A stretch of DNA of 64,000 nucleotides from Arundinibacter roseus (lineage in GTDB: Bacteria; Bacteroidota; Bacteroidia; Cytophagales; Spirosomataceae), in contig NZ_SMJU01000008.1 in assembly GCF_004348825.1 (NCBI RefSeq), positions 62,001 to 126,000 on the forward strand. Reading direction: 5' to 3'. The notes under the pieces were generated by a model that saw only the letters and a program-made list of their open reading frames with translations, ran no database searches and had not been told where the DNA came from. This document shows, piece after piece, positions 1 to 7,099 of the stretch. The translations under genes and the position numbers were made by a program. Positions within the stretch are counted from its first letter, which is position 1. Each line of letters starts with the position of its first letter.

Positions 1-9
1 CATCTAAAA

Positions 10-56
10 TTAAAAATCCCCCGTGGTGCAAATGCTGCATCACGGGGGATTTTTAA
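10..56. terminator. Bidirectional intrinsic terminator hairpin
   Basis: A 16-bp perfect stem (10-25 with 41-56) extends by five further pairs, one of them G-T, to a 5-nt loop at 31-35. A-rich and T-rich ends flank it, so it can end transcription in both directions. It lies just past the stop of the membrane peptidase gene on the minus strand. Confidence 0.85.
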
Positions 57-82
57 TTGTTTATTTAATTTTAACCCAAAGG

Positions 83-763
83 TTAGTCCCTTCTTCCCAT
101 CAAAATACTGACGTAGTAGAGTAGCGTTGCCAAAGAACCAATCGCCGCTACCAGGTACGTCCGGGCGGCCCATTTCAAAGCGTCCTTAGCCATGCCGTGT
201 TCCTGTTGGGTGACAATTCCGTTGTTTTGAATCCAGGCCAATGCCCGGTTGCTCGCATCGTATTCAACGGGTAACGTAACAAAACTAAAAATTGTGGTAG
301 CTGCAAAAAGGGCTACTCCAATAGCCAAAGGAATTGGCGTAGAGTTAAGCAACAAAATGCCGCCCAAAATAACCCACTGCATGTAGCGTGACGAAATGGT
401 CAGGAAAGGAACCATTTGCGACCTGAACCGAAGCCAGGTATAAGCTGTGGCATGTTGCACCGCGTGGCCGCATTCGTGCGCTGCTACCGCTGCTGCCGAT
501 ACACTCCGGCCATGATACACATCGGGGCTGAGGTTTACGGTTTTGTCCTGCGGATTATAGTGATCCGTCAGGCGTCCTTCTACAGAAAGTACCCGCACGT
601 CATAAATCCCGCTTTGGCGGAGCATCTTTTCGGCAATTTCCTTGCCGCTCAGGCCCACACTCAGGCCCACCTGCGAGTATTCTTCAAATTTTCTTTTGAG
701 CCGCCACTGCACATACATGCTGACGGCCATTACCAAAATACCTATTAAATATGCACCTGCCAT
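83..763 (-). CDS. Membrane zinc metallopeptidase, YugP family
   Basis: This is a predicted membrane-bound zinc protease of about 226 residues. It carries the zinc motif HECGH (His96, Glu97, His100 from the chosen start). An N-terminal membrane segment and hydrophobic segments after the motif match the Zn_peptidase_2 (YugP-like) family in size and layout. The reading frame opens at 826, but I prefer the ATG at 763 because the protein then begins directly with the first membrane helix. The physiological substrate of this family is not well defined. It is the last gene of a minus-strand housekeeping run and ends at a strong hairpin terminator. Confidence 0.87.
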   Translation of the reverse strand: MAGAYLIGILVMAVSMYVQWRLKRKFEEYSQVGLSVGLSGKEIAEKMLRQSGIYDVRVLSVEGRLTDHYNPQDKTVNLSPDVYHGRSVSAAAVAAHECGHAVQHATAYTWLRFRSQMVPFLTISSRYMQWVILGGILLLNSTPIPLAIGVALFAATTIFSFVTLPVEYDASNRALAWIQNNGIVTQQEHGMAKDALKWAARTYLVAAIGSLATLLYYVSILMGRRD

Positions 764-844
764 TTTTTTTTCTGGTTTAATTGTTAAAAAAGGGTTTCTT
801 TCAATACTAACGAAAAAAATGTTCAAAAGTAACGAGCCACGCTT

Positions 845-1330
845 TCAATAACTTTGTTTGATTTTTTCGATCAGGGAAGTTGTTGAATAACCTTTTACCA
901 AAGGAATCGTTTTGACCTCACCTCCATTAGCTAATACAAAATCTGCACCAACGATTGTTTCCACAGAATAATCATCGCCTTTGACCAAAATGTCAGGTTT
1001 CAGCGCTTCAATCAGCTCTTTTGGCGTAGGTTCATCGAACAAAATGACAGTATCTACAAAGCTCAGCGCCGCCATCAAACGGGCGCGGGCATACTCATCA
1101 ACCACAGGCCGCAGCGGGCCTTTGAGCCGACCAACCGAAGCATCCGTGTTGAGACCCAACACGAGGCGGTCGCCATGCGCCCGGGCTTTTTCGAGATAAT
1201 CAATATGTCCCAAATGTACCAGGTCAAAACAGCCATTGGTAAATACCACGCGCTGTTGGCTACGTTGCCAGTCGGCTACCTGAAGCACAGCTTCATCGAG
1301 CCGCATAATCTTGCTTTCTGTTGTCAGCAT
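845..1330 (-). CDS. rfaE2: D-glycero-beta-D-manno-heptose 1-phosphate adenylyltransferase-type nucleotidyltransferase
   Basis: A 161-residue protein equivalent to the C-terminal half of HldE (RfaE domain II). It would transfer AMP to heptose 1-phosphate to give ADP-heptose for LPS core. The cytidylyltransferase-like signature NGCFDLVHLGH is intact, with the HxGH active-site motif. Near the C-terminus the protein has KGYSTTSLIEKI, typical of the family. The kinase half is not fused, and no separate kinase is visible in the window. It lies 19 bp downstream of the flippase-like gene, on the same strand, so co-transcription is likely. Related cytidylyltransferases share the signature, but the length and C-terminus favour RfaE2. 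Confidence 0.85.
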   Translation of the reverse strand: MLTTESKIMRLDEAVLQVADWQRSQQRVVFTNGCFDLVHLGHIDYLEKARAHGDRLVLGLNTDASVGRLKGPLRPVVDEYARARLMAALSFVDTVILFDEPTPKELIEALKPDILVKGDDYSVETIVGADFVLANGGEVKTIPLVKGYSTTSLIEKIKQSY

Positions 1331-1349
1331 ATAACCTGAGTAATCAAAT

Positions 1350-2390
1350 TTAGTGAGTAACCTGCTCTTTTACAGCGGATTCCTCAGTTGATTTATTTTT
1401 AAGCAAAACAATCAAAAACGAAATAGCTCCCACCACCAGCATGAAGACCATCTGCGTACCATGCACGAATGTGGCCAGCGTAATGCCATCTTTTTGAGTC
1501 AATCCGTATAAAATCATCACATTGCCCACCAGCAAATGATACGCACCGATGCCGCCCTGCGTGGGGGCCGTCATGCCGATTGCGCCAATTACGAGCAGGG
1601 TAAGCCCGGCCAATAGGCCCAAAGAGGATGTTTCGGGAATACAGAAAAACAGCACGTAGGAAATCAGAAAATAGAAAACCCAAATCATCAACGTACTGAG
1701 AATAAACAGACCAGGGCTCCGAAGCCGCCGAATTGTCAGCAGTCCGTCGGCCATTCCTTTCAGGAAATCGACGATTTTTCCTACCAAAGCATTTTTCAAA
1801 ATCTTCTCCCGAAGCGATTCATTTTTCCATACCCACCAGGCAGCTGCGATCAGTACTAAAAAAACTACGCCAAGGATGATTAAAAGCGTGCTTGTTGACG
1901 ACGTTTCGGCGCCGGGAGTTCCTGAAAGTTTACTTCCAAAAAAATCCAGGAAAAACTGACTTAACCGATCAAATTCAAGAAAGAAATTGAGCATGATGAG
2001 CAAGAGTAACGTCAATACATCAAAGACTCGCTCCGCAACCACAGTTCCAAAACTTTGATTTACAGGCACCTTTTCGAGTCGATACAGCGTCCCGCAGCGT
2101 GTTACCTCACCCATGCGGGGCACAATATAGTTGGCGAAATAGCCCGTTAAAACCGAAAGCAAGGTATTGGCCAGGGTTGGTTTATAGCCCAGAGGTTCCA
2201 TGAGCATTTGCCAGCGCCAGGCCCGGGTTAAATGCGCCAAAAGCACCAGCCCGCACGACAGCGCTACCCAGCTCCAGTCGGCCTGAGCCAGGCGTTCCAT
2301 CATGGCACTCAGGTCAATATCTTTAAATACATACCAGAGCAAAGCCCCGGCTAAACCCAGCGAAATGACATACCGTAATGCATTCTTCAT
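1350..2390 (-). CDS. Flippase-like integral membrane protein (LPG synthase TM / UPF0104 family)
   Basis: A 346-residue polytopic membrane protein with about eight hydrophobic helices spread along the whole length. The motif around APTQGGIGAYH near residue 290 is typical of the lysylphosphatidylglycerol-synthase transmembrane family (PF03706, TIGR00374). The cytoplasmic synthase domain of MprF is absent, so aminoacylation of lipids is not expected. Members are annotated as flippase-like, with function mostly unproven. The gene starts only 28 bp after a strong terminator that follows panD, so it probably has its own promoter or depends on readthrough. Confidence 0.82.
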   Translation of the reverse strand: MKNALRYVISLGLAGALLWYVFKDIDLSAMMERLAQADWSWVALSCGLVLLAHLTRAWRWQMLMEPLGYKPTLANTLLSVLTGYFANYIVPRMGEVTRCGTLYRLEKVPVNQSFGTVVAERVFDVLTLLLLIMLNFFLEFDRLSQFFLDFFGSKLSGTPGAETSSTSTLLIILGVVFLVLIAAAWWVWKNESLREKILKNALVGKIVDFLKGMADGLLTIRRLRSPGLFILSTLMIWVFYFLISYVLFFCIPETSSLGLLAGLTLLVIGAIGMTAPTQGGIGAYHLLVGNVMILYGLTQKDGITLATFVHGTQMVFMLVVGAISFLIVLLKNKSTEESAVKEQVTH

Positions 2391-2417
2391 GAAGTAGTGA
2401 TTTGATCCTGGAAAGAC

Positions 2418-2462
2418 AAAAAAACAGACGAAAGCCTAAATTTGATCCGTGACTTTCGTCTG
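2418..2462 (-). terminator. Intrinsic terminator after panD
   Basis: Perfect 10-bp inverted repeat (2425-2434 with 2453-2462, 18-nt loop). On the minus strand it is followed by a run of seven T, so it fits an intrinsic terminator for panD. Confidence 0.8.
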
Positions 2463-2501
2463 CTGTTGGTGCAAAAACCGGGAGTCTTTGCATCTGATTT
2501 T

Positions 2502-2852
2502 CTAGTGTACGATGCGGTTGGCGTCGTCAGGAAAAACAACTTGCGGCTGAAACGATTTGGATTCTTCCTGTGACATACTTCCGTAAGCAATGATAATGAC
2601 CACATCGCCAACCTGCGCCTTTCGGGCGGCGGCTCCATTCAGGCAGATAATACCCGTCCCTCGTGCACCTTTGATGGCGTATGTGACAAGACGTTCGCCG
2701 TTATTGTTATTTACCACATGTACCTGTTCATTCTCGATGATTCCCACCGCATCCATCAAATCCTCATCAATAGTGATGCTCCCGACATAGTTCAGTTCGG
2801 CCTGCGTCACTTTGACCCGGTGGATCTTTGACTTCATAAGGGTAATTTGCAT
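2502..2852 (-). CDS. panD: Aspartate 1-decarboxylase (pyruvoyl-dependent)
   Basis: Converts L-aspartate to beta-alanine for pantothenate and CoA synthesis. The 116-residue protein has the self-cleavage site YVGS with Gly24-Ser25, the usual numbering of the family when translation starts at the ATG at 2852. An upstream extension to 2915 exists in frame but would add 21 residues not seen in PanD, so I reject it. The serine becomes the pyruvoyl cofactor after autocleavage. Its pathway partner panC lies about 6.8 kb away on the same strand, separated by unrelated carbohydrate genes. A terminator follows the stop. Confidence 0.95.
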   Translation of the reverse strand: MQITLMKSKIHRVKVTQAELNYVGSITIDEDLMDAVGIIENEQVHVVNNNNGERLVTYAIKGARGTGIICLNGAAARKAQVGDVVIIIAYGSMSQEESKSFQPQVVFPDDANRIVH

Positions 2853-3073
2853 GATCGTAATTTTTGTAAAAGTCGTAGAATGCAAAGACGCATCCGGCAC
2901 TAAAAAACCCGCCAAATGTACGCCTAATATTTACATCAGTCAAAACAACAGCAAAAACAAGCTGGTTCACAGAAAAATAATACAGGTGGTGACTTCATCT
3001 CAAAATCAGAAATTTATATCTTGTGTAGTTTTATTCCATATCCAGTTTTTCCTTCCAAATCTTTCCCTTTTGT

Positions 3074-4000
3074 ATGGCAAAATACACAATGAATACCCCT
3101 TGGGTTGATTCACCATTTCTGAAAAAAGAACTAGAAACTTCGTCTCTTGATGAAGCCACCAAAGAGCAGGTTCGTCAGTATGCCGAAAAAGGGTATCTGA
3201 TTATTGATACCGGCCTGCCCGAAAGTACCTTCGATCGCATCATTGAACTTCTTCAACCGCACTTCAAAGATCCCCGCATTCAGGATGCCTGGACAATTAC
3301 CCCCTTAGTGAAAGAGGTAGCGGGCTGTACCAAAATCATGGACATTCTGCGCATTTTGTATCGGCGTGAACCTTTTCCTTTTCAGACGCTGAATTTCCAC
3401 GTAGGCTCGCAGCAACGAACGCATAGCGATGCCATTCATTTTTATTCTATTCCGCAGCGCTTTATGTGCGGAGTTTGGGTAGCGCTGGAAGATACCGACG
3501 AAACTAACGGCCCGCTGCACTACTATCCGGGCAGCCATAAGTTGCCGTATTATGACATGGCCGATATTGGGCTGATGGGTTCAAAAGATGTTTCACAGTA
3601 CAACCAATACATTGAATACGAGAACTTTGTGCAGGATTTGATGGAAGCTACCGGACAAAAGAAAGAAGTATTTCGGGTAAAAAAAGGACAGGCGTTGATT
3701 TGGGCCGCCAATTTGTTTCATGGAGGCGAGCCCATTCTAAGAGCCGGAAGTACGCGGCACAGTCAGGTTACGCATTATTTTTTCCAGGATTGTATGTATT
3801 ACTCCCCGCTATGGTCTGACCTGCCCATCGAAAAAATGTACATGCGACGCCCCATGAATATCCTGACCGGGCAGATTATGGAAAACAGCTACCTGAATCA
3901 ACCAGTACAAGGTCGGGTCGGTTTTAGCCCGCTGACGGATTATAAAAATGATCTTGAAAAAACACTTCGTTCATTGAAAAGAAAACTATCGGGCCGATAA
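3074..4000 (+). CDS. Phytanoyl-CoA dioxygenase (PhyH) family Fe(II)/2-oxoglutarate oxygenase
   Basis: A 308-residue non-haem iron oxygenase. The iron-binding triad is visible as His117-x-Asp119 and a distal His216 in the LFHGG context. Arg228, in the sequence STRHSQVTHYF, is the probable 2-oxoglutarate ligand. The segment GPLHYYPGSHKLP is characteristic of the PhyH fold. The true substrate cannot be told. It stands alone ahead of a plus-strand Gfo/Idh/MocA gene, about 100 bp away. No phytanate pathway is nearby, so a role in tailoring or opening a small metabolite is as likely as lipid oxidation. Confidence 0.88.
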   Translation: MAKYTMNTPWVDSPFLKKELETSSLDEATKEQVRQYAEKGYLIIDTGLPESTFDRIIELLQPHFKDPRIQDAWTITPLVKEVAGCTKIMDILRILYRREPFPFQTLNFHVGSQQRTHSDAIHFYSIPQRFMCGVWVALEDTDETNGPLHYYPGSHKLPYYDMADIGLMGSKDVSQYNQYIEYENFVQDLMEATGQKKEVFRVKKGQALIWAANLFHGGEPILRAGSTRHSQVTHYFFQDCMYYSPLWSDLPIEKMYMRRPMNILTGQIMENSYLNQPVQGRVGFSPLTDYKNDLEKTLRSLKRKLSGR

Positions 4001-4020
4001 CCGGAATTTTTCCCAACACT

Positions 4021-4037
4021 CGTTATAAGTAATAACG
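4021..4037. promoter_or_regulatory. Short palindrome upstream of the Gfo/Idh/MocA gene
   Basis: CGTTAT-AAGTA-ATAACG, a perfect 6-bp inverted repeat with a 5-nt centre, lies 61 bp upstream of the oxidoreductase start. It could be an operator or a weak hairpin; nothing else in the sequence decides between these. Confidence 0.3.
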
Positions 4038-4097
4038 GAGAAAAAATATCTTTTCCTGTCATTACATTCATCGAATTAACCATTCAGTACGTATAAC

Positions 4098-5588
4098 ATG
4101 ACCAAAAAAGACCCAAAAGATGCCGTTTCACGGCGGGATTTTCTACAAAAAAGTACAGCTGCGGCCATTGGTGCATCGGCCCTCGGAAGTTTTTTCATCG
4201 TTCCCCGTCATGTATTGGGTAAAGGCTACCGCGCCCCGAGCGACAAACTTAATATTGCCGGAATCGGGATTGGCGGCAAAGGCTCGTCGGATATTCGGAA
4301 TGCCTTCAACAATGGCAACGAAAACATTGTGGCGCTCTGCGACGTAGACTGGAACCGGGGAAAGGAATCGTTTGATAAACACCCCAACGCAAAAAAATAT
4401 ACTGATTTCCGTAAGATGTTTGACGAAATGGGCAACAGCATTGACGCCGTCACCATTTCTACACCGGACCATCAGCACGCCGTTGCCGCTATGGCTGCCA
4501 TGCAGCTTGGCAAGCACGTGTACGGACAAAAACCGCTGACGCACGATATTTATGAGGCTCGTATGCTGACCGAAGCTGCCCGTAAGTATAAGGTCGTTAC
4601 GCAAATGGGAAATCAGGGAGCGTCAAATCCCGGTCAGCGTCAAATGCAGGACTGGTTTAAAAAAGGCCTCATTGGTACAGTAAAAGAAGTGCAGATCTGG
4701 ACAAACCGCCCCGTATGGCCACAGGGAATCCCGGTACCAACCCAAAAATTTCCGGTACCCGACGGAATCGACTGGGACTTGTGGGTAGGAACTGCGCCGT
4801 GGGTCGATTATAGCCCCGCCTGGCATCCGTTCAAATGGCGCGGATGGTGGGAATTTGGCACCGGTGCACTCGGCGATATGGGTTGTCACCTGATTGACCC
4901 TCCTTTCCGGGTGTTGGGCCTTGGGTATCCTACCGAAGTAGAATGCAGCGTGGGTTCGGTTTTTCTGAAAGACTGGACGCCGGAGTATATTCCCGAAGGC
5001 TGCCCGCCTTCATCACGGACGCAGCTCAAATTCCCTGCTACGAAACTCAACAAATCGGAAGTGACCATGATTTGGTACGACGGAGGCCTGCGTCCCGCTC
5101 ACCCCGAACTGATACCCGCAAATGATCCGATTGGCGACAATGACAGCTCAAACGGCGCCATTTTGATTGGCGACAAAGGCGTAATGACCTGCGGAACCTA
5201 CGGATTGGTGCCAAAGCTCTATCTCAAAAATGGGGATAAACTGGAAATGACCAAAGGAGCGTTTGACAATAAATACACCGCAATGCCCGAATACGGACAT
5301 CAGACGTCGTGGACTGATGCCTGCAAAGCAGGTTTCAACAGCAAAGAACACAAGGAACTGACGTCTTCGTTTGACTATGCCGGACCGTTGACCGAAACCG
5401 TCATTATGGGTAACCTTGGCATCCGAAGCTACACGCTGCGTGAAGCTACTGCGGACGGTCGCGGGTTCAACTATCCTGGTCGTAAGAAATTGCTGTGGGA
5501 TGGTAAAAATATGAAGGTTACTAACTTCGACGCTGCCAATCAGTTTGTAAAGCGTGAGTACCGCGGTGACTGGAAATTGGGTGTGTAA
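4098..5588 (+). CDS. Gfo/Idh/MocA family oxidoreductase, Tat-exported
   Basis: A 496-residue NAD(P)-dependent dehydrogenase-like protein. It begins with a twin-arginine signal (SRRDFLQKSTAAAIG), so it is probably exported folded to the periplasm with its cofactor. A Rossmann motif GIGIGGKGSSDIRN follows at about residue 55. The EKP-type motif of the family appears as GQKPLTHD near residue 140. Such Tat-type members are frequent in Bacteroidota and Planctomycetes and act on sugars or sugar derivatives; the substrate here is unknown. A hairpin terminator follows. The Tat-type sugar isomerase-like gene at 5936-6820 and a TonB receptor nearby suggest a carbohydrate-use block. Confidence 0.9.
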   Translation: MTKKDPKDAVSRRDFLQKSTAAAIGASALGSFFIVPRHVLGKGYRAPSDKLNIAGIGIGGKGSSDIRNAFNNGNENIVALCDVDWNRGKESFDKHPNAKKYTDFRKMFDEMGNSIDAVTISTPDHQHAVAAMAAMQLGKHVYGQKPLTHDIYEARMLTEAARKYKVVTQMGNQGASNPGQRQMQDWFKKGLIGTVKEVQIWTNRPVWPQGIPVPTQKFPVPDGIDWDLWVGTAPWVDYSPAWHPFKWRGWWEFGTGALGDMGCHLIDPPFRVLGLGYPTEVECSVGSVFLKDWTPEYIPEGCPPSSRTQLKFPATKLNKSEVTMIWYDGGLRPAHPELIPANDPIGDNDSSNGAILIGDKGVMTCGTYGLVPKLYLKNGDKLEMTKGAFDNKYTAMPEYGHQTSWTDACKAGFNSKEHKELTSSFDYAGPLTETVIMGNLGIRSYTLREATADGRGFNYPGRKKLLWDGKNMKVTNFDAANQFVKREYRGDWKLGV

Positions 5589-5605
5589 ATAATTTAGATA
5601 AATAG

Positions 5606-5648
5606 AAAAAAGGTCTGTGGATGCATCGTGCATCGGCAGACCTTTTTT
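5606..5648. terminator. Bidirectional intrinsic terminator
   Basis: Twelve-bp stem (5606-5617 with 5637-5648) ending in A and T runs, with a second inner palindrome (GATGC/GCATC). It serves the oxidoreductase gene on the plus strand and probably the small membrane protein gene on the minus strand. Confidence 0.85.
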
Positions 5649-5666
5649 TGGGCTTTTGGGATACTT

Positions 5667-5867
5667 TCAGTTCAGCTCCTTCTCGTCCTCAACGGCCTGC
5701 TTTACAACTAACCGAATAACCGTAAAGCCTACTCCGGCAAGAACTATGTAAATAATAAACGGAGGTGTCAGCATTCGCATCGGTTGGTAGTCTGTTTGAT
5801 GGAGAATGACCACGAAAAAAGGAATGAGGTAAAGATACGGGACGATAAAGTTTATTATTTTTTTCAT
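5667..5867 (-). CDS. Small two-helix membrane protein, unknown function
   Basis: A 66-residue protein with two hydrophobic segments (about residues 7-22 and 34-54) and a short charged C-terminus (VEDEKELN). I do not recognise a family, though two-helix proteins of this size resemble subunits accompanying transporters. No sodium/solute symporter is next to it here. It sits between a terminator and the sugar isomerase-like gene on the same strand, 68 bp downstream of it. The clean start codon, basic N-terminus and use of common codons support a real gene. Confidence 0.6.
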   Translation of the reverse strand: MKKIINFIVPYLYLIPFFVVILHQTDYQPMRMLTPPFIIYIVLAGVGFTVIRLVVKQAVEDEKELN

Positions 5868-5935
5868 GAAGAATGTCGTCTAAGTTAGATACACATAACT
5901 TGATATGTTCTAAAAAGTTACGGACATTTTTTCAT

Positions 5936-6820
5936 TTACGAAGAAGACATAGCTAATTGGACCTCTGCCAGAAATCGGGGTACCTGCACCCGCGGGTCGC
6001 CGTCCAGAGTTTCAATTGGAATATATCCCCGATATCCAGATTTTATGATTAGCTCCATGAGCCGTTTCAAATCCGGAACCTCTTCTTTTCCTGTCCGATA
6101 GATTTTCTCTTTAATCTGCCAGGTATAGGCATACGGGGCCAAACGAGCAATTCCCTCGTAAGGATCACCCGCCCGCAGACTTCCAATATCCAGATTAATT
6201 CCCAGCCACTTAGAATCGATTTTTTGACGAATGTACAATACCTGATCCACGGTTTTGAGGAGTTCGTTATGGTTTTGAAGCACAATCATGACACCATGTT
6301 GTTCGCCATAAGCGACGCATTGCTGCAAGCTTTCAACGACCCAATCCAGCACTTCTTTTTCTGAAAAACCTTTCGGCACCCCTTTTCCTGCAAAAACCCG
6401 CAACACGGGAGCATCCAACTTGGCCGCAACCTCTACCCATTGCCGCACAAGCTCCACATCCGCCGCTCGCTTTTGGGCATCGCTCACAGAAAAATCAGTT
6501 CGGATGCCGGTCCCGCTTATATCCAAACCGAGTAAAAAAGCGGTTCTTTTCAGCTCAAAAATATAGGCATCCGAGGGGACTGCCGGATAACCCGGAAAAT
6601 AATAGCCCGTGGGGTCAACGGCTGCAAAACCTACATCTGAACAAAAAGCAAATACCTCTTCCAGGGTCATTTCACCTTTCCGAAGCGGATTGTTGAAGGA
6701 ATACAAATTACAACTAAGTTTGAGTCGCTGAGGAACTTCTTTCTTTTGTTGCAGTGCCCCAGAAAATGCCATAGGCATCAGCGGAGTAGTTTTGAGGAAA
6801 TCTCGTCGACTGAAAGTCAT
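5936..6820 (-). CDS. Sugar phosphate isomerase/epimerase-like TIM-barrel protein, Tat-exported
   Basis: A 294-residue protein of the xylose-isomerase-like TIM-barrel family (AP endonuclease 2 fold). The N-terminus is a twin-arginine signal (FSRRDFLKTTPLMP), so it is likely periplasmic. Barrel motifs include VLQNHNE near residue 180, LGINLDIGS near 206 and IPIETLDGDPR near the end, where metal-binding Glu, Asp and His are expected. It would interconvert or epimerise sugars; the substrate is unknown. It is divergent from the TonB receptor at 7100, and with the Tat-type Gfo/Idh/MocA protein forms a small periplasmic carbohydrate set. Confidence 0.85.
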   Translation of the reverse strand: MTFSRRDFLKTTPLMPMAFSGALQQKKEVPQRLKLSCNLYSFNNPLRKGEMTLEEVFAFCSDVGFAAVDPTGYYFPGYPAVPSDAYIFELKRTAFLLGLDISGTGIRTDFSVSDAQKRAADVELVRQWVEVAAKLDAPVLRVFAGKGVPKGFSEKEVLDWVVESLQQCVAYGEQHGVMIVLQNHNELLKTVDQVLYIRQKIDSKWLGINLDIGSLRAGDPYEGIARLAPYAYTWQIKEKIYRTGKEEVPDLKRLMELIIKSGYRGYIPIETLDGDPRVQVPRFLAEVQLAMSSS

Positions 6821-6951
6821 TCTTTACTTAGTTTAAGAGATGAAAAAAGGATTGAAGTAAAAAGCCCATTGCCCTAGGTTGCTAAAATAGTCAAGTACAT
6901 AATCCAGCTTAAACACCAATATTTCAGGTTTTTACTACTAATTAAAAAATA

Positions 6952-6973
6952 AAATGTTTTCATAGAAACATTT
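6952..6973. promoter_or_regulatory. Palindrome in the divergent isomerase/receptor intergenic region
   Basis: Eight-bp inverted repeat AAATGTTT/AAACATTT around a 6-nt centre, in the AT-rich 279-bp space between the isomerase-like gene and the TonB receptor. It is a candidate operator for one or both divergent genes. I found no convincing TAnnTTTG promoter beside it. Confidence 0.3.
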
Positions 6974-7099
6974 ATATCAATAGTATGTTTACGTAGTAAA
7001 TTAATGGGGGTTTAAGATTTCATTTTCACTTTGTTGAAAAATTTACAAGAAACTTTTCACCCAAAATTTAGCTAAACTTTTTACTACTGAATATTTACC